Source: Pseudomonadota bacterium (lineage in GTDB: Bacteria > Pseudomonadota > Gammaproteobacteria > Xanthomonadales > Xanthomonadaceae). From it: DNA of 11,233 nucleotides. The notes beneath the pieces are model-generated. The model saw only the letters and a list, made by a program, of their open reading frames with translations. It did no database searches and had not been told where the DNA came from. Each line of letters opens with the position of its first letter. The first letter of the stretch is position 1. Below are positions 1 to 8,500 of the stretch, piece by piece. A program made the position numbers and the translations under genes. Location: positions 1 to 11,233 of the forward strand of contig JAFADB010000038.1 in assembly GCA_023425225.1 (NCBI GenBank), given 5' to 3'.

Positions 1-2
1 AT

Positions 3-980
3 ACACAGGCGTTCTCCGAGTACCGCCTGCGCGATGCCATCAGCGGCCGCGACGTGCAGGCCGCCTCCGGCATCCGCAACACCTGGGACATCGCCCAGGG
101 CCTGCGCCTGAGCAGCTCGGCCGAGCATGTGAAGGTCTATGACGGCAACACCGGCGATGCCACCGGTCTGGCGCTGGCGCTGGACTACAGCGCCAACCCG
201 CTGTGGCGCGGCGCGGTGCGGGTGGAGCACCGCATCTCCGGCGACGTTGCCGGCACCGAGGCGGACGAGGCGTTCGATACCACGCTGCTGCAGTTCATGG
301 TCGCGCGCAAGCTCAGCCGCGACTGGACCCTGCTGGGGCGCAACTACCTGCTGGCCACCGACTACGCCGCCCGCGGCGACGTGCTGCAGAACCGCTTCCA
401 GCTCGGCGTGGCCTACCGCGACACCGACACCAACCGGGTCAACGCGCTGGCACGCTACGAGTACAAGCTCGAGCGCGACGAGAGCGGCCTGACCCTGCTC
501 GACGGGCAGGCGGTGGACGGCAGCAGCCAGGACATCCGCACCCGTGCGCACATCGTCTCCACCCATGCCGACTGGCACCCGTCGCGGCCGTGGTGGCTGA
601 CAGGGCGGGTGGCCGGCAAGTGGCAGCAGGACCGCTTCGCCTACGGCGACGGCGGCCGCGTGAACAGCCGCTTCCACGCGGTGCTGGTGTCCGGGCGCAT
701 CGTCTACGACCTCACCGAGAACTGGGACGTGGGCGTGCTCGGCTCCACCTTCCGCGGCCAAAGTGGTGCCAACCAGTACGCCTACGGCCTTGAGGTCGGG
801 CGCCTGCTGCGGCAGAACCTGTGGCTGTCGGCCGGCTACAACTGGTCCGGCTTCCAGGGCGACCGCGACCTGTCCGGCTACGAGTACACCCAGCAGGGCG
901 TCTTCCTGCGACTGCGCTTCAAGTTCGACGAGGACCTGTTCCGCCGGGATCCCGTCCGTTACCGCGACCCGGCGCGCTGA
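3..980 (+). CDS. C-terminal part of a large outer-membrane beta-barrel protein (5' end missing)
   Basis: The reading frame is open from the window edge, so the true start lies upstream; about 325 codons are visible. The sequence alternates short amphipathic strands, many beginning or ending in aromatic residues (W, Y, F), with polar turns rich in D, N, G and R, for example the stretches around LALALDYSA, FQLGVAYRD, WLTGRVAGKW and LWLSAGYNW. This is the look of a membrane-spanning beta-barrel at the end of a surface protein. The last strand (VFLRLRFKF) is followed by a short charged tail ending in DPAR, so the C-terminal residue is not the usual aromatic one. An OmpA-family gene follows after 10 bases, which suggests co-transcription and a joint role at the cell surface. 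The N-terminal domains that would name the family are outside the window. The barrel is inferred from pattern only; a specific function cannot be given. Confidence 0.75.
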   Translation, partial: TQAFSEYRLRDAISGRDVQAASGIRNTWDIAQGLRLSSSAEHVKVYDGNTGDATGLALALDYSANPLWRGAVRVEHRISGDVAGTEADEAFDTTLLQFMVARKLSRDWTLLGRNYLLATDYAARGDVLQNRFQLGVAYRDTDTNRVNALARYEYKLERDESGLTLLDGQAVDGSSQDIRTRAHIVSTHADWHPSRPWWLTGRVAGKWQQDRFAYGDGGRVNSRFHAVLVSGRIVYDLTENWDVGVLGSTFRGQSGANQYAYGLEVGRLLRQNLWLSAGYNWSGFQGDRDLSGYEYTQQGVFLRLRFKFDEDLFRRDPVRYRDPAR

Positions 981-990
981 GGAACCAACG

Positions 991-2013
991 ATGACCACCA
1001 ACCGCAAACACCTTCCGCTGTCCCGGGCCGTCGTGGCCGCGCTGATGCTCGGCACCTGCGCCGGTGCCGGCGCCCAGCAGACGCAACTGCTGCCGCAGCA
1101 GCAGCGCATCACCGACGAGGCCATCGACGCCGACCTGGCCGGCTACCAGGCGGTGCAGGACCGCATCCAGGCGCTCAACGACGGCGGCCGGCCGGTCCGC
1201 GACTACGGCATGGCCAAGGCGCAGTGCTGGCTGGACGTGTCCTTCCACGAATACACCCGCAACGACCGCAGCGCGTTCCCGCAGGGCGCGCTGACCGAGT
1301 CGGAGAAGCTGGTGGTGGACATGGAGCACGGCGTGGCGCCGCTGCCCACCGACACCCCGCTGGTCAACGACGCCAAGTACCTGCGCGACGACTTGTGGCA
1401 GCGCCTGCGCGCGATCCACGGTACCCCCGGCTTCGAGTGCGCGCAGCAGGCGGTGGCCTGCGGCGAGGTCGAGCTGGTGCATGCCGGCAACGAGTTCAAC
1501 CAGCAGCAGTGGCGCCATTCCAAGCCCTACATCCAGATCGCCGAGGACCTGGTCAACGACGCCGAGGCGCTGGCGCGGCAGTGCGGCGGCCCGGCACCGG
1601 CCGCGGTTCCCGCCGCGCCGCCGATCCCGCTGGTGGCCAACGTGCTGTTCGAGTTCGACCGCGACCGCTACCGCGACATCCGCACCTACTCGCTGGAGAG
1701 CCTGGACCGCGCGCTGGCGCGCATCGCCGAGGAAGGCCTGGTGCTGCAGCGGGTGGAGCTGGTCGGCCACGCCGACCGCATGGCCGGCCGCGGCCATCCC
1801 TACAACCAGGGGCTGTCCGAGCGCCGCGCGCAGACCGTGCGCGAACTGCTGATCGGCCGCGGCATCGCCGCCGACGCGATCCACTACGAATACCGCGGCG
1901 ACAGCCAGCAGGTGCAGCAGTGCGACGGCGTCAAGCCGCGCGCGGCGTTGCTGGAATGCCTGCTGCCCAACCGCCGGGTGGAAGTGCGCTTCGTGGTGGC
2001 GCCCGCAGGCTGA
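991..2013 (+). CDS. OmpA-family periplasmic/outer-membrane protein with C-terminal peptidoglycan-binding domain
   Basis: 340 residues. The ATG is preceded by a GAGGA-type ribosome site about 7 bases away, and the frame then starts with a signal peptide (basic MTTNRKHLPLSR, a hydrophobic core, and AGA before QQ, cleavage near residue 28). Residues 30-205 are a mostly polar, helical region with several cysteines that I cannot assign to a named domain. Residues about 212-338 form an OmpA-like domain: LFEFD strand, GHAD, then NQGLSERRAQTV. By alignment with OmpA domains of known structure, D262 and R279 would hold the diaminopimelate of peptidoglycan. Two cysteines (311 and 323) lie in the loop before the last strand and could form a disulfide. 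There is no lipobox. The likely role is tethering an outer-membrane complex, perhaps the barrel encoded just upstream, to the cell wall. An in-frame upstream extension to 763 overlaps the barrel gene and is not used. Confidence 0.88.
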   Translation: MTTNRKHLPLSRAVVAALMLGTCAGAGAQQTQLLPQQQRITDEAIDADLAGYQAVQDRIQALNDGGRPVRDYGMAKAQCWLDVSFHEYTRNDRSAFPQGALTESEKLVVDMEHGVAPLPTDTPLVNDAKYLRDDLWQRLRAIHGTPGFECAQQAVACGEVELVHAGNEFNQQQWRHSKPYIQIAEDLVNDAEALARQCGGPAPAAVPAAPPIPLVANVLFEFDRDRYRDIRTYSLESLDRALARIAEEGLVLQRVELVGHADRMAGRGHPYNQGLSERRAQTVRELLIGRGIAADAIHYEYRGDSQQVQQCDGVKPRAALLECLLPNRRVEVRFVVAPAG

Positions 2014-2025
2014 GCCGCCAGCGAT

Positions 2026-2051
2026 CGCGGGTCACGCGTGACGGACCCGCG
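2026..2051. terminator. Inverted repeat between two converging genes, possible shared terminator
   Basis: An 8-bp stem, CGCGGGTC (2026-2033) pairing with GACCCGCG (2044-2051), surrounds a 10-base loop. A second palindrome, GTCACGCGTGAC (2031-2042), overlaps it. It lies just after the OmpA-family stop and covers the last codons and stop of the opposite-strand gene. There is no T-run on either strand, so it would be at best an imperfect bidirectional terminator. Confidence 0.35.
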
Positions 2052-3942
2052 GCCCGGTCTCCGGCGCGGCGTCTTGGCGGCGGGACCACGACATCGGCCG
2101 GTCGCCGGCCACCGTCACCCAGCCCTGGGCCAACGCATGGTCGACGTCATCCAGCAATCGCGCACCATCGCAGCCGCCCGCGGCACCGGCCGCCTTGCCC
2201 CACAGGCCGGCCCAGCCATCGGTCCCGCTGCGGCGCGCCACGGTGCGGGCGCGCTCGGCCACGCTGATCGAGTCGCGCCAGCACGGCGGCGTCGCGGGAA
2301 ACAGCGGCAACGGAGCAACGCCGATGGTCAGCGTGGCCGCCAGCACCTGCCCACCGCCGTCCTCCACCTGCAGCTGCCGTACCTGCCGGCACAGGTGGTC
2401 GGCCAGTGCGAAGACCGCCTCGGCGGTGGTGTCGGGCCTGGCGATCATGAAGCGGCCGGCGCTTGGTCGCGAGAGCAGGTCGTGGCGGTCGCAGGCGGCC
2501 TGCAGGCACCGGGCCACCGCCTTCAGCAGGCGGTCGCCGGCATCGCGACCATGCGCCGCATTGACCGCGGTCAGGGTATCGAGCTCGATCGCCAGGATCG
2601 CGTGCTGCCCCGGGCCGCCCTCGATCGGGCGCAGCGCCTGCACCTGGCGGTCGAACTCGCGCTGGTTGAGCAGGCCGGTGAGGGGGTCGAGCGTGCACAA
2701 GGCCATGAGCCGGCGTTGCCGGCGCCGATACAGCAGCGCCGTGGCGACCCCGGCCAGCGCCAGCACCGCCGCGACGGCGATGGCGGCGTTGCGCAGCAAG
2801 CGGTCGCGTGCTCCCTGCAGGAGCGTTTCCACGCGGTCGGCGTCGGTATGCACCGACCGCGCCTGCATGCTCGCCAGCCGGTCCAGCGCGCCATCCCGGG
2901 CATTGGCGCGGTCGATATCGCGTCCCTGCTGGACCAGGCGCATGGCCTGGTCCACATGTCCGAGCGCGGCATGGATGTCGGCCAGCAGGTCCAGACCGTG
3001 TCGTCTTTCGGGCGGGTAACCGCCGCGTTCGGCCATTTCCTGGGCCTGCTGCGCCAGCACCAGCGCATCGGCGCCGCGCTCCTGCTGCAGCCGCGTGCGG
3101 GCCAGGCGCTGCAGGGTGACGACCTCGCCCTGGCTGTCTCCTTGCGCGTGCTGCTGGCCGGCGACCTGCTGGAACCGGGAAGCGGCGGCTTCGAACTTGC
3201 CTTGAGCGCGCAGGATCTCCGCGCGATGGCTGTCGATGCGGCGCAACAGCACCTGCTGTCCGGCAACCGCGTTCAGGGTGACGGCGGCGCGATCGAACAT
3301 GCCGTCGGCCTCGTCGTAGCGGCGCAGCAGCAGCAGTGCGTAGCCATAGTTGTAGTACGTCAGGCCATCGGTCGCCGTCGGCGGCTGCTTCAGCCGTTCG
3401 GTGATCTCCAGCAGGTGCTTGAAGTACGGCAACGCCCCTTCGGGGTCGTCGAGCAGCGAGGCATGCAGGATGCCCACCGCGGCCAGCGAGCGTTGTTGGG
3501 CGATGATGTCGCCGGTGGCGATGGCATCGACTTGAATGCTGTCGTACAGGTCCAGCGCTTTCTGCAGTTGCCCGGTCTGGGTGAGGATGTCCCCGGCCTG
3601 CAGGCGCGCGAACATGATCGGCTGGTCGGGCAGGCCGGGCGTTGCGGCCAGTTGCAGCAGCCGTTCCGCGCTCGACGCCGCATTGCCGCCCTGGCCCAGC
3701 ATCGCCTGCGATATCCCGAGGCAGGCGGTGAGCTGGATCTGCGTCTCTGTCGGCAGGTCCGTGCGGGGCAGCAGCGATTCGGCGATGCGCAGTGCGGCTC
3801 CGGGATCGCTGGACAGCATCTGCCCGCACCGGCGCACCTCGGTCTTGATCGGGTCTTCGCCGCGTCCGGCCTGCGCCCAGACCGCGGGCGCGCAGAAGAT
3901 CAACAGGAAAGCCAGGCTGTGCCTGGATTGGAATCGATACAT
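2032..3942 (-). CDS. Exported TPR protein with one membrane helix and a degenerate GGDEF domain
   Basis: 636 residues from the ATG at 3942, chosen because it puts a clean signal peptide at the N-terminus (MYRFQSRHSLAFLLIFCAPAVWAQA). ATGs further up (3978, 4026) would bury that signal, although the ribosome site at 3942 is weak. Residues about 85-350 are helical repeats of TPR type (patterns such as GQLQKALDLYDS, RRYDEADGMFDRA, GKFEAAASRFQQV, GHVDQAMRLVQQG), expected in the periplasm. A membrane helix spans about 382-405, followed by RRRQRR. The cytoplasmic part (about 412-575) is a GGDEF fold: LDPLTGLLNQREFD, N461 and D470 of the guanine pocket, and TLTIGVA. The signature loop reads R-P-S-A-G-R-F (492-498) instead of R-x-G-G-D-E-F, the metal-binding Asp is Glu453, and the RxxD inhibitory site is not in register. 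Cyclase activity is therefore unlikely; a signalling or scaffold role is inferred. A tail of about 60 residues rich in A, G and D follows. Divergent from the kinase at 4044. Confidence 0.87.
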   Translation of the reverse strand: MYRFQSRHSLAFLLIFCAPAVWAQAGRGEDPIKTEVRRCGQMLSSDPGAALRIAESLLPRTDLPTETQIQLTACLGISQAMLGQGGNAASSAERLLQLAATPGLPDQPIMFARLQAGDILTQTGQLQKALDLYDSIQVDAIATGDIIAQQRSLAAVGILHASLLDDPEGALPYFKHLLEITERLKQPPTATDGLTYYNYGYALLLLRRYDEADGMFDRAAVTLNAVAGQQVLLRRIDSHRAEILRAQGKFEAAASRFQQVAGQQHAQGDSQGEVVTLQRLARTRLQQERGADALVLAQQAQEMAERGGYPPERRHGLDLLADIHAALGHVDQAMRLVQQGRDIDRANARDGALDRLASMQARSVHTDADRVETLLQGARDRLLRNAAIAVAAVLALAGVATALLYRRRQRRLMALCTLDPLTGLLNQREFDRQVQALRPIEGGPGQHAILAIELDTLTAVNAAHGRDAGDRLLKAVARCLQAACDRHDLLSRPSAGRFMIARPDTTAEAVFALADHLCRQVRQLQVEDGGGQVLAATLTIGVAPLPLFPATPPCWRDSISVAERARTVARRSGTDGWAGLWGKAAGAAGGCDGARLLDDVDHALAQGWVTVAGDRPMSWSRRQDAAPETGPRVRHA

Positions 3943-4043
3943 GATGCGGAGCCCCGGATGATGCGCCGACACGGTCATGCCGTCGTGGCGCCATGCACTA
4001 ATATACCTGCGCTCCCCGCGCCCCACGCATCCTTGACGCTGCC
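3943..4043. promoter_or_regulatory. Divergent intergenic region with an AT-rich core, probable back-to-back promoters
   Basis: About 100 bp separate the starts of the TPR/GGDEF-like gene (-) and the kinase gene (+). The only AT-rich island is CTAATATACC near 3998-4007. It gives a TAATAT -10-like hexamer on the + strand (3999-4004) and TATATT on the - strand (4005-4000). I see no convincing -35 at the right distance on either strand, so the promoter assignment rests on arrangement and base composition. Confidence 0.4.
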
Positions 4044-5450
4044 ATGACGAGCCGCCTGCCGCCGGACATCCCTCCGGCCGAAGCGCCCCGGGGTCTGTCC
4101 ACCCGGGTGCGCAACTGGTGGCGGACGATCCCGGTTGCCGATCCGGTCGACCTGTACTCCGCGGCCACGCTGCAGTTGCTGTTGGTGCTGACGGGCCTGT
4201 ACCAATGCGCCCTGCTGCTGTTCGGCCTGCGTACCGGCGTGCTGCTGATCCCGGGCGAGATGCTGCAGGCGGTCACCGGGACGGTGACCACCTGGTCGTG
4301 CTTCGTCGTGCTGCGGCGGGGGAATTTCGTCTGGGCCGGGCGCGTCTTCCTGGCCGTGGGCCTGGCGTTGATGTTTCTGGCCTACGTGCGTTGGGGCATG
4401 GCGGCACTGGCCGGCATGCAGTTGATGCAGATGCTGACGATGATGGTGTGCGCTCTGTTGCTCGGCCGCAGGGTACTGCTGGGCACCACGATCTGGCTGG
4501 CACTGGTGGTGCTGGGTGGCGCCTGGCGCGACATGGCGCTGTGGTTCTATCAGGACGAGGTGGTCTATCGGGCTCTGGAGCGGGCCGTGGTCGCCATCGT
4601 CGGCCTGGCGATGGCCGCGGCCATCCTCGACAGGTCGGTACTGATCCTGCGGCAGAATCTGGAACTGGCCCGGCAGCGCGGCAACGACCTGGCGCGCTCG
4701 CGCGACCAGCTGCAGCTGGAGATGCTGGAGAAGGACCGCCAGCGCGACCAGCTGGTGCACGCGATGAAGATGGAGAACGTCGGACGCCTGGCCAGCGGCG
4801 TGGCGCACGATTTCAACCACCTGCTCAGCCTGATCCTGGGCTATACCGGGCGGGGGCGCCGGCTCGACGACGTCGCGGGCCTCAAGCAGGCGCTGCTGGG
4901 CGCGGAGACCGCGGCCCGGCGCGCCACCGCGGTCAGCCGGCGCCTGCTCGACTTCAGCCGCCAGGAGGCGGCGCGGCCGGAGGTGTTCGATCCGGTCGAG
5001 GCCGTGGCGCAGATGGAGCCGATGCTGCGCCAGCTGTTCGATCCCTCGGTTGCGATCCAGCTGGACCTGCAGGTACCGGCCTGCCGGATCCACTTCGACC
5101 GCGCCCAGTTCGAACTGGTCCTGCTCGGCATCGCCGCCAACGCCAACCAGGCCATGCCCGAGGGCGGGCGCTTCGAACTGGCGCTGGCACTGACGCCGCA
5201 GCGCCTGCTGCAGATCAGCGCCCGCGACACCGGCAGCGGAATGAGCGAACAGGTGCGCGCGCGCTGCCTGGAGCCGTTCTTCACCACCAAGCCCAGCGGC
5301 CAGGGCACCGGGCTCGGCCTGGCGGTGGCCGCCAACCTGGTCGCCGCCGCCGGCGGGCGCATCGAGGTGGAAAGCCGGCCCGGCGTCGGCAGTACCTTCC
5401 GCATCCTGCTGCCGACGCTGGCGACGACGCGGCTGGTGGTGGTCGAGTGA
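4044..5450 (+). CDS. Six-helix membrane sensor histidine kinase without receiver domain
   Basis: 468 residues. The N-terminal half has six likely membrane helices (about 38-62, 68-90, 96-116, 120-141, 144-160, 178-200) with very short loops and no recognised ligand domain, so the membrane part itself is probably the sensor. A charged coiled coil (about 200-240) leads to a HisKA domain with GRLASGVAHDFNHLL; the phosphoacceptor is His255. The ATPase domain shows an N-box ANANQAM (Asn366), a G1 box DTGSGM (from Asp395), FFTTK and a G2 box GTGLGL (from Gly421). The H-box type (VAHDFNHLL) is often seen in hybrid kinases with a C-terminal receiver, but this protein stops right after the ATPase domain. 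The first Asn of the N-box (usual LLNL) is Gly362. No response regulator is adjacent, so its partner is unknown. It is divergent from the GGDEF-like gene, with a 121-bp gap before the hybrid kinase. Confidence 0.9.
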   Translation: MTSRLPPDIPPAEAPRGLSTRVRNWWRTIPVADPVDLYSAATLQLLLVLTGLYQCALLLFGLRTGVLLIPGEMLQAVTGTVTTWSCFVVLRRGNFVWAGRVFLAVGLALMFLAYVRWGMAALAGMQLMQMLTMMVCALLLGRRVLLGTTIWLALVVLGGAWRDMALWFYQDEVVYRALERAVVAIVGLAMAAAILDRSVLILRQNLELARQRGNDLARSRDQLQLEMLEKDRQRDQLVHAMKMENVGRLASGVAHDFNHLLSLILGYTGRGRRLDDVAGLKQALLGAETAARRATAVSRRLLDFSRQEAARPEVFDPVEAVAQMEPMLRQLFDPSVAIQLDLQVPACRIHFDRAQFELVLLGIAANANQAMPEGGRFELALALTPQRLLQISARDTGSGMSEQVRARCLEPFFTTKPSGQGTGLGLAVAANLVAAAGGRIEVESRPGVGSTFRILLPTLATTRLVVVE

Positions 5451-5493
5451 ACGCCGGTGGGTTGAAGTAATCGGACTGGCCGGCATGCCCAAC

Positions 5494-5531
5494 GGCGCCG
5501 TCCTGCGTCTGTCGGCAGCCAGGACGCCGCC
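5494..5531 (+). terminator. Strong hairpin between the two kinase genes
   Basis: A 12-bp stem with a single C-C mismatch: GGCGCCGTCCTG (5494-5505) pairs with CAGGACGCCGCC (5520-5531) around a 14-base loop. There is no T-run after it. It could be a transcription stop or RNA-stability element after the smaller kinase, or a structure in the leader of the hybrid kinase, whose start is 40 bases further on. Confidence 0.4.
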
Positions 5532-5558
5532 CAGCCCCTAAACTGGCGCAGGTCCCAC

Positions 5559-5574
5559 GAGGAATCGACCCTTG
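5559..5574 (+). promoter_or_regulatory. Ribosome binding site deciding a TTG start
   Basis: GAGGA (5559-5563) is followed by an 8-base spacer and TTG (5572-5574). No ATG or GTG with a comparable ribosome site lies near. The first membrane helix (SSWLLFAVSVCYAALLFGVAWW) begins two codons later, as is usual for SLC5-type sensor kinases, which supports the TTG. Confidence 0.7.
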
Positions 5575-8500
5575 CTCTCGAGCTGGTTGCTGTTTGCCGT
5601 TTCCGTCTGCTACGCGGCGCTGCTGTTCGGCGTGGCGTGGTGGGGCGACCGGCGGCCGCTGTACCCGGACCGGCCGTGGCTGCGGCCGGTGGTCTACAGC
5701 CTGGCGCTGGCGGTGTACTGCTCGTCGTGGACGTTCTACGGCGCGGTCGGCACCGCGGTGCGCCAAGGCGCCGGCTACCTGCCGATCTACATTGGCCCGC
5801 TGCTGCTGCTGCTGTTCGGCTGGCGCATCATCGAGCGCCTGGCGCTGATCGCGCGCAGCCAGAACACGGTATCCATCGCCGACTTCATCTCCTCGCGCTA
5901 CGGGCGCTCGCAGCGGCTGGCGGCGCTGGTGGCGGCGATCGCGCTGGTCGGCATCGTTCCGTACCTGGCGCTGCAGTACAAGGCGGTGGCGATGAGCGTG
6001 GAGGCGCTCAGCGGCCGCGGCGGCGGCGCCGGGTTCTGGAGCGATCCGGCCTTCTACGTGGCGCTGCTGATGGCCACCTTCGCCGCGCTGTTCGGCACCC
6101 GCCAGGTCGACGCCACCGAGCACCACCACGGCATGATGCTGGCCATCGCGCTGGAATCGATCGTCAAGCTGCTGGCGATGGTGGCGGTGGGCGTGTTCGC
6201 CTGGCTGCTGCTGGGCAGCCGCCAGATCGACGCCGCCACCGCCACCCGCACCCTGTTCGAGAACGCGCCGCCGGTGGGCTTCATCGCGCAGACGCTGCTG
6301 AGCTTCCTGGCCATCGTCTGCCTGCCGCGGCAGTTCCACGTGGCGGTGGTCGAATGCGGCGAGGTCGGCGACATCCGCCGCGCGCGCTGGATGTTCGGCG
6401 CCTACCTGGTGCTGATCTCGGCGATGGTGGTGCCGATCGCCGCCGCCGGTGTCGCGCTGTTCGGCGCCGGTGGCCCGGTGGCCGACGATGCCATCGTGCT
6501 GGCGCTGCCGATGGCCGAGGGCCGCAGCGTGCTGGCGCTGGCGGCGTACGTGGGCGGCTTCTCGGCCGCCACCGGCATGGTCATCGTGTCCTCGATCGCG
6601 TTGGCGACGATGATCAGCAACGACCTGGTGATGCCGCTGCTGCTGCGGCGCAAGGGGCACAGCGTGACCGCCTCGGCGGTGGCCTCGCGAGTGCTGTGGA
6701 TCCGCCGCCTGGCGATCGCGCTGCTGGCGCTGATGGCCTACGGCTACTACCGCGGCAGCAGTGACGACAGCAGCCTGGCGTCCTACGGCCTGATGGCCTT
6801 CGCCGCGGTAGCGCAGTTCGCTCCGGGCGTGATCGGCGGCCTGTACTGGCGCGGCGCCAGCCGCCGCGGCGTGGAGGCGGGCATGGCGCTCGGCTTCGCC
6901 ACCTGGATCTACACCCTGCTGCTGCCGGCGCTGACCCAGTCCGGCTGGCTGCACGCCGACTGGCTGACCCAGGGGCCGCTCGGCATCGCTTGGCTGCGGC
7001 CACAGCAGCTGTTCGGCATGAGCGGCTGGGATCCACTCACCCACGGCACGTTCTGGTCGCTGCTGATGAACATCGGCGCCTTGATGGTGGTGTCGGCCCG
7101 CTCGCGCCCGACCGTGGACGAGCGCCTGCGCGCGGCGCCGTTCCTGGATCCGTACGCGCAGCGCCCGACGGTGGCCGGCATGTGGCCCGGGCACGTGCGC
7201 GTGGGCGACCTGCTGGCGCTGGCCGAGCGCGTGGTCGGCCAGCGCCACGGCCATCGCGCCTTCACCGAGCAGGCGCAGCTGCTGGGCCGCGAGCTGCAGA
7301 CCGGCGCGGTGGCCGACCGCGCCTGGGTACAGTTCACCGAGCGCCTGCTGGCCGCCTCGATCGGCGCGGCCTCGGCGCGGCTGGTGCTGACCAGCCTGCT
7401 GCGCGGCTCGGGCATGGACCTGGGCGAGGTGGTGGCGGTGCTCGACGAGGCCGGCCAGGAGCTGCGCTTCAACCGCGAGATCCTCTCCACCACGCTGGAG
7501 AACATCAGCGCCGGAGTCAGCGTGGTCGACCCGGAGATGCGCCTGACCGCCTGGAACCGCCGCTACCAGCAGATGTTCGGCTATCCCGAGGGCATGCTCT
7601 ACGTCGGCCGCCCGGTGGCCGACCTGATCCGCTACAACGCCGAGCGCGGCGAGCTGGGCGACGGCGAGATCGAGGACCAGATCAGCCGCCGCATCAACCA
7701 CATGCGCGCCGGTTCGCCGCACGTGTTCGAGCGCACCCGCAGCGACGGCAAGGTGATCGAGATGCGCGGCCAGGCGCTGCCCGGTGGCGGCTACGTCACC
7801 AGCTACAACGACATCACCGACTACAAGCGCGCCGAGAAGGCGCTGCTGGAAGCCAACGAGACGCTGGAGCAACGGGTGGCCGAGCGTACCCGCGAGGCCG
7901 AGATCGCGCAGCAGTCCAAGACCCGCTTCCTGGCCGCGATCAGCCACGACGTGCTGCAGCCACTCAATGCGGCGCGGCTGTTCACCTCGGCCCTGCGCGA
8001 TGCCCACGGCCAGAGCGAGGAGCAGCGCCACCTGGCCGAGCGCGTGGATGCCTCGCTGCGCGCGGCCGAGGAACTGCTCGACGGCCTGCTCGACGTCTCG
8101 CGCCTGGATGCCGGCGGCCTGCGCCCGAGCATCGACGAGTTCGACGCCAGCGTGCTGCTGCGCGAGCTGGCCGCGCAGTACGCGCCGGTGGCGGCCGGAC
8201 GCGGCCTGCAGCTGCACGTGCACGCGCGGCCGATGTGGGTGCGCAGCGATCGCCGCCTGCTGCGCCGGGTGATGCAGAACTTCATGGCCAACGCGCTGCG
8301 TTACACCCGCGCCGGTCGCATCGTGCTGGGCATCCGCGGCCGCGGCGGCCAGGTGGAGCTGCAGGTATGGGACACCGGGCCGGGCATCCCCGCCCACCAC
8401 ATGCGGCAGATCTTCGACGAGTTCCACCGCTACCAGCAGCCGTTCGACTGGGGCGAGCAGGGCCTGGGCCTGGGCCTGTCGATCTGCCAGCGCATCTCGC

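Noticed and set aside
2038..4047. A 669-codon open frame on the + strand opposite the TPR/GGDEF-like gene
   Set aside because: It has no recognisable family and an R, Q, A-rich composition; the - strand frame shows a signal peptide, repeats and the GGDEF fold.
3975..5492. A 505-codon open frame on the - strand opposite the six-helix kinase
   Set aside because: H, Q, R-rich antisense shadow; the + strand encodes all HisKA and ATPase boxes.
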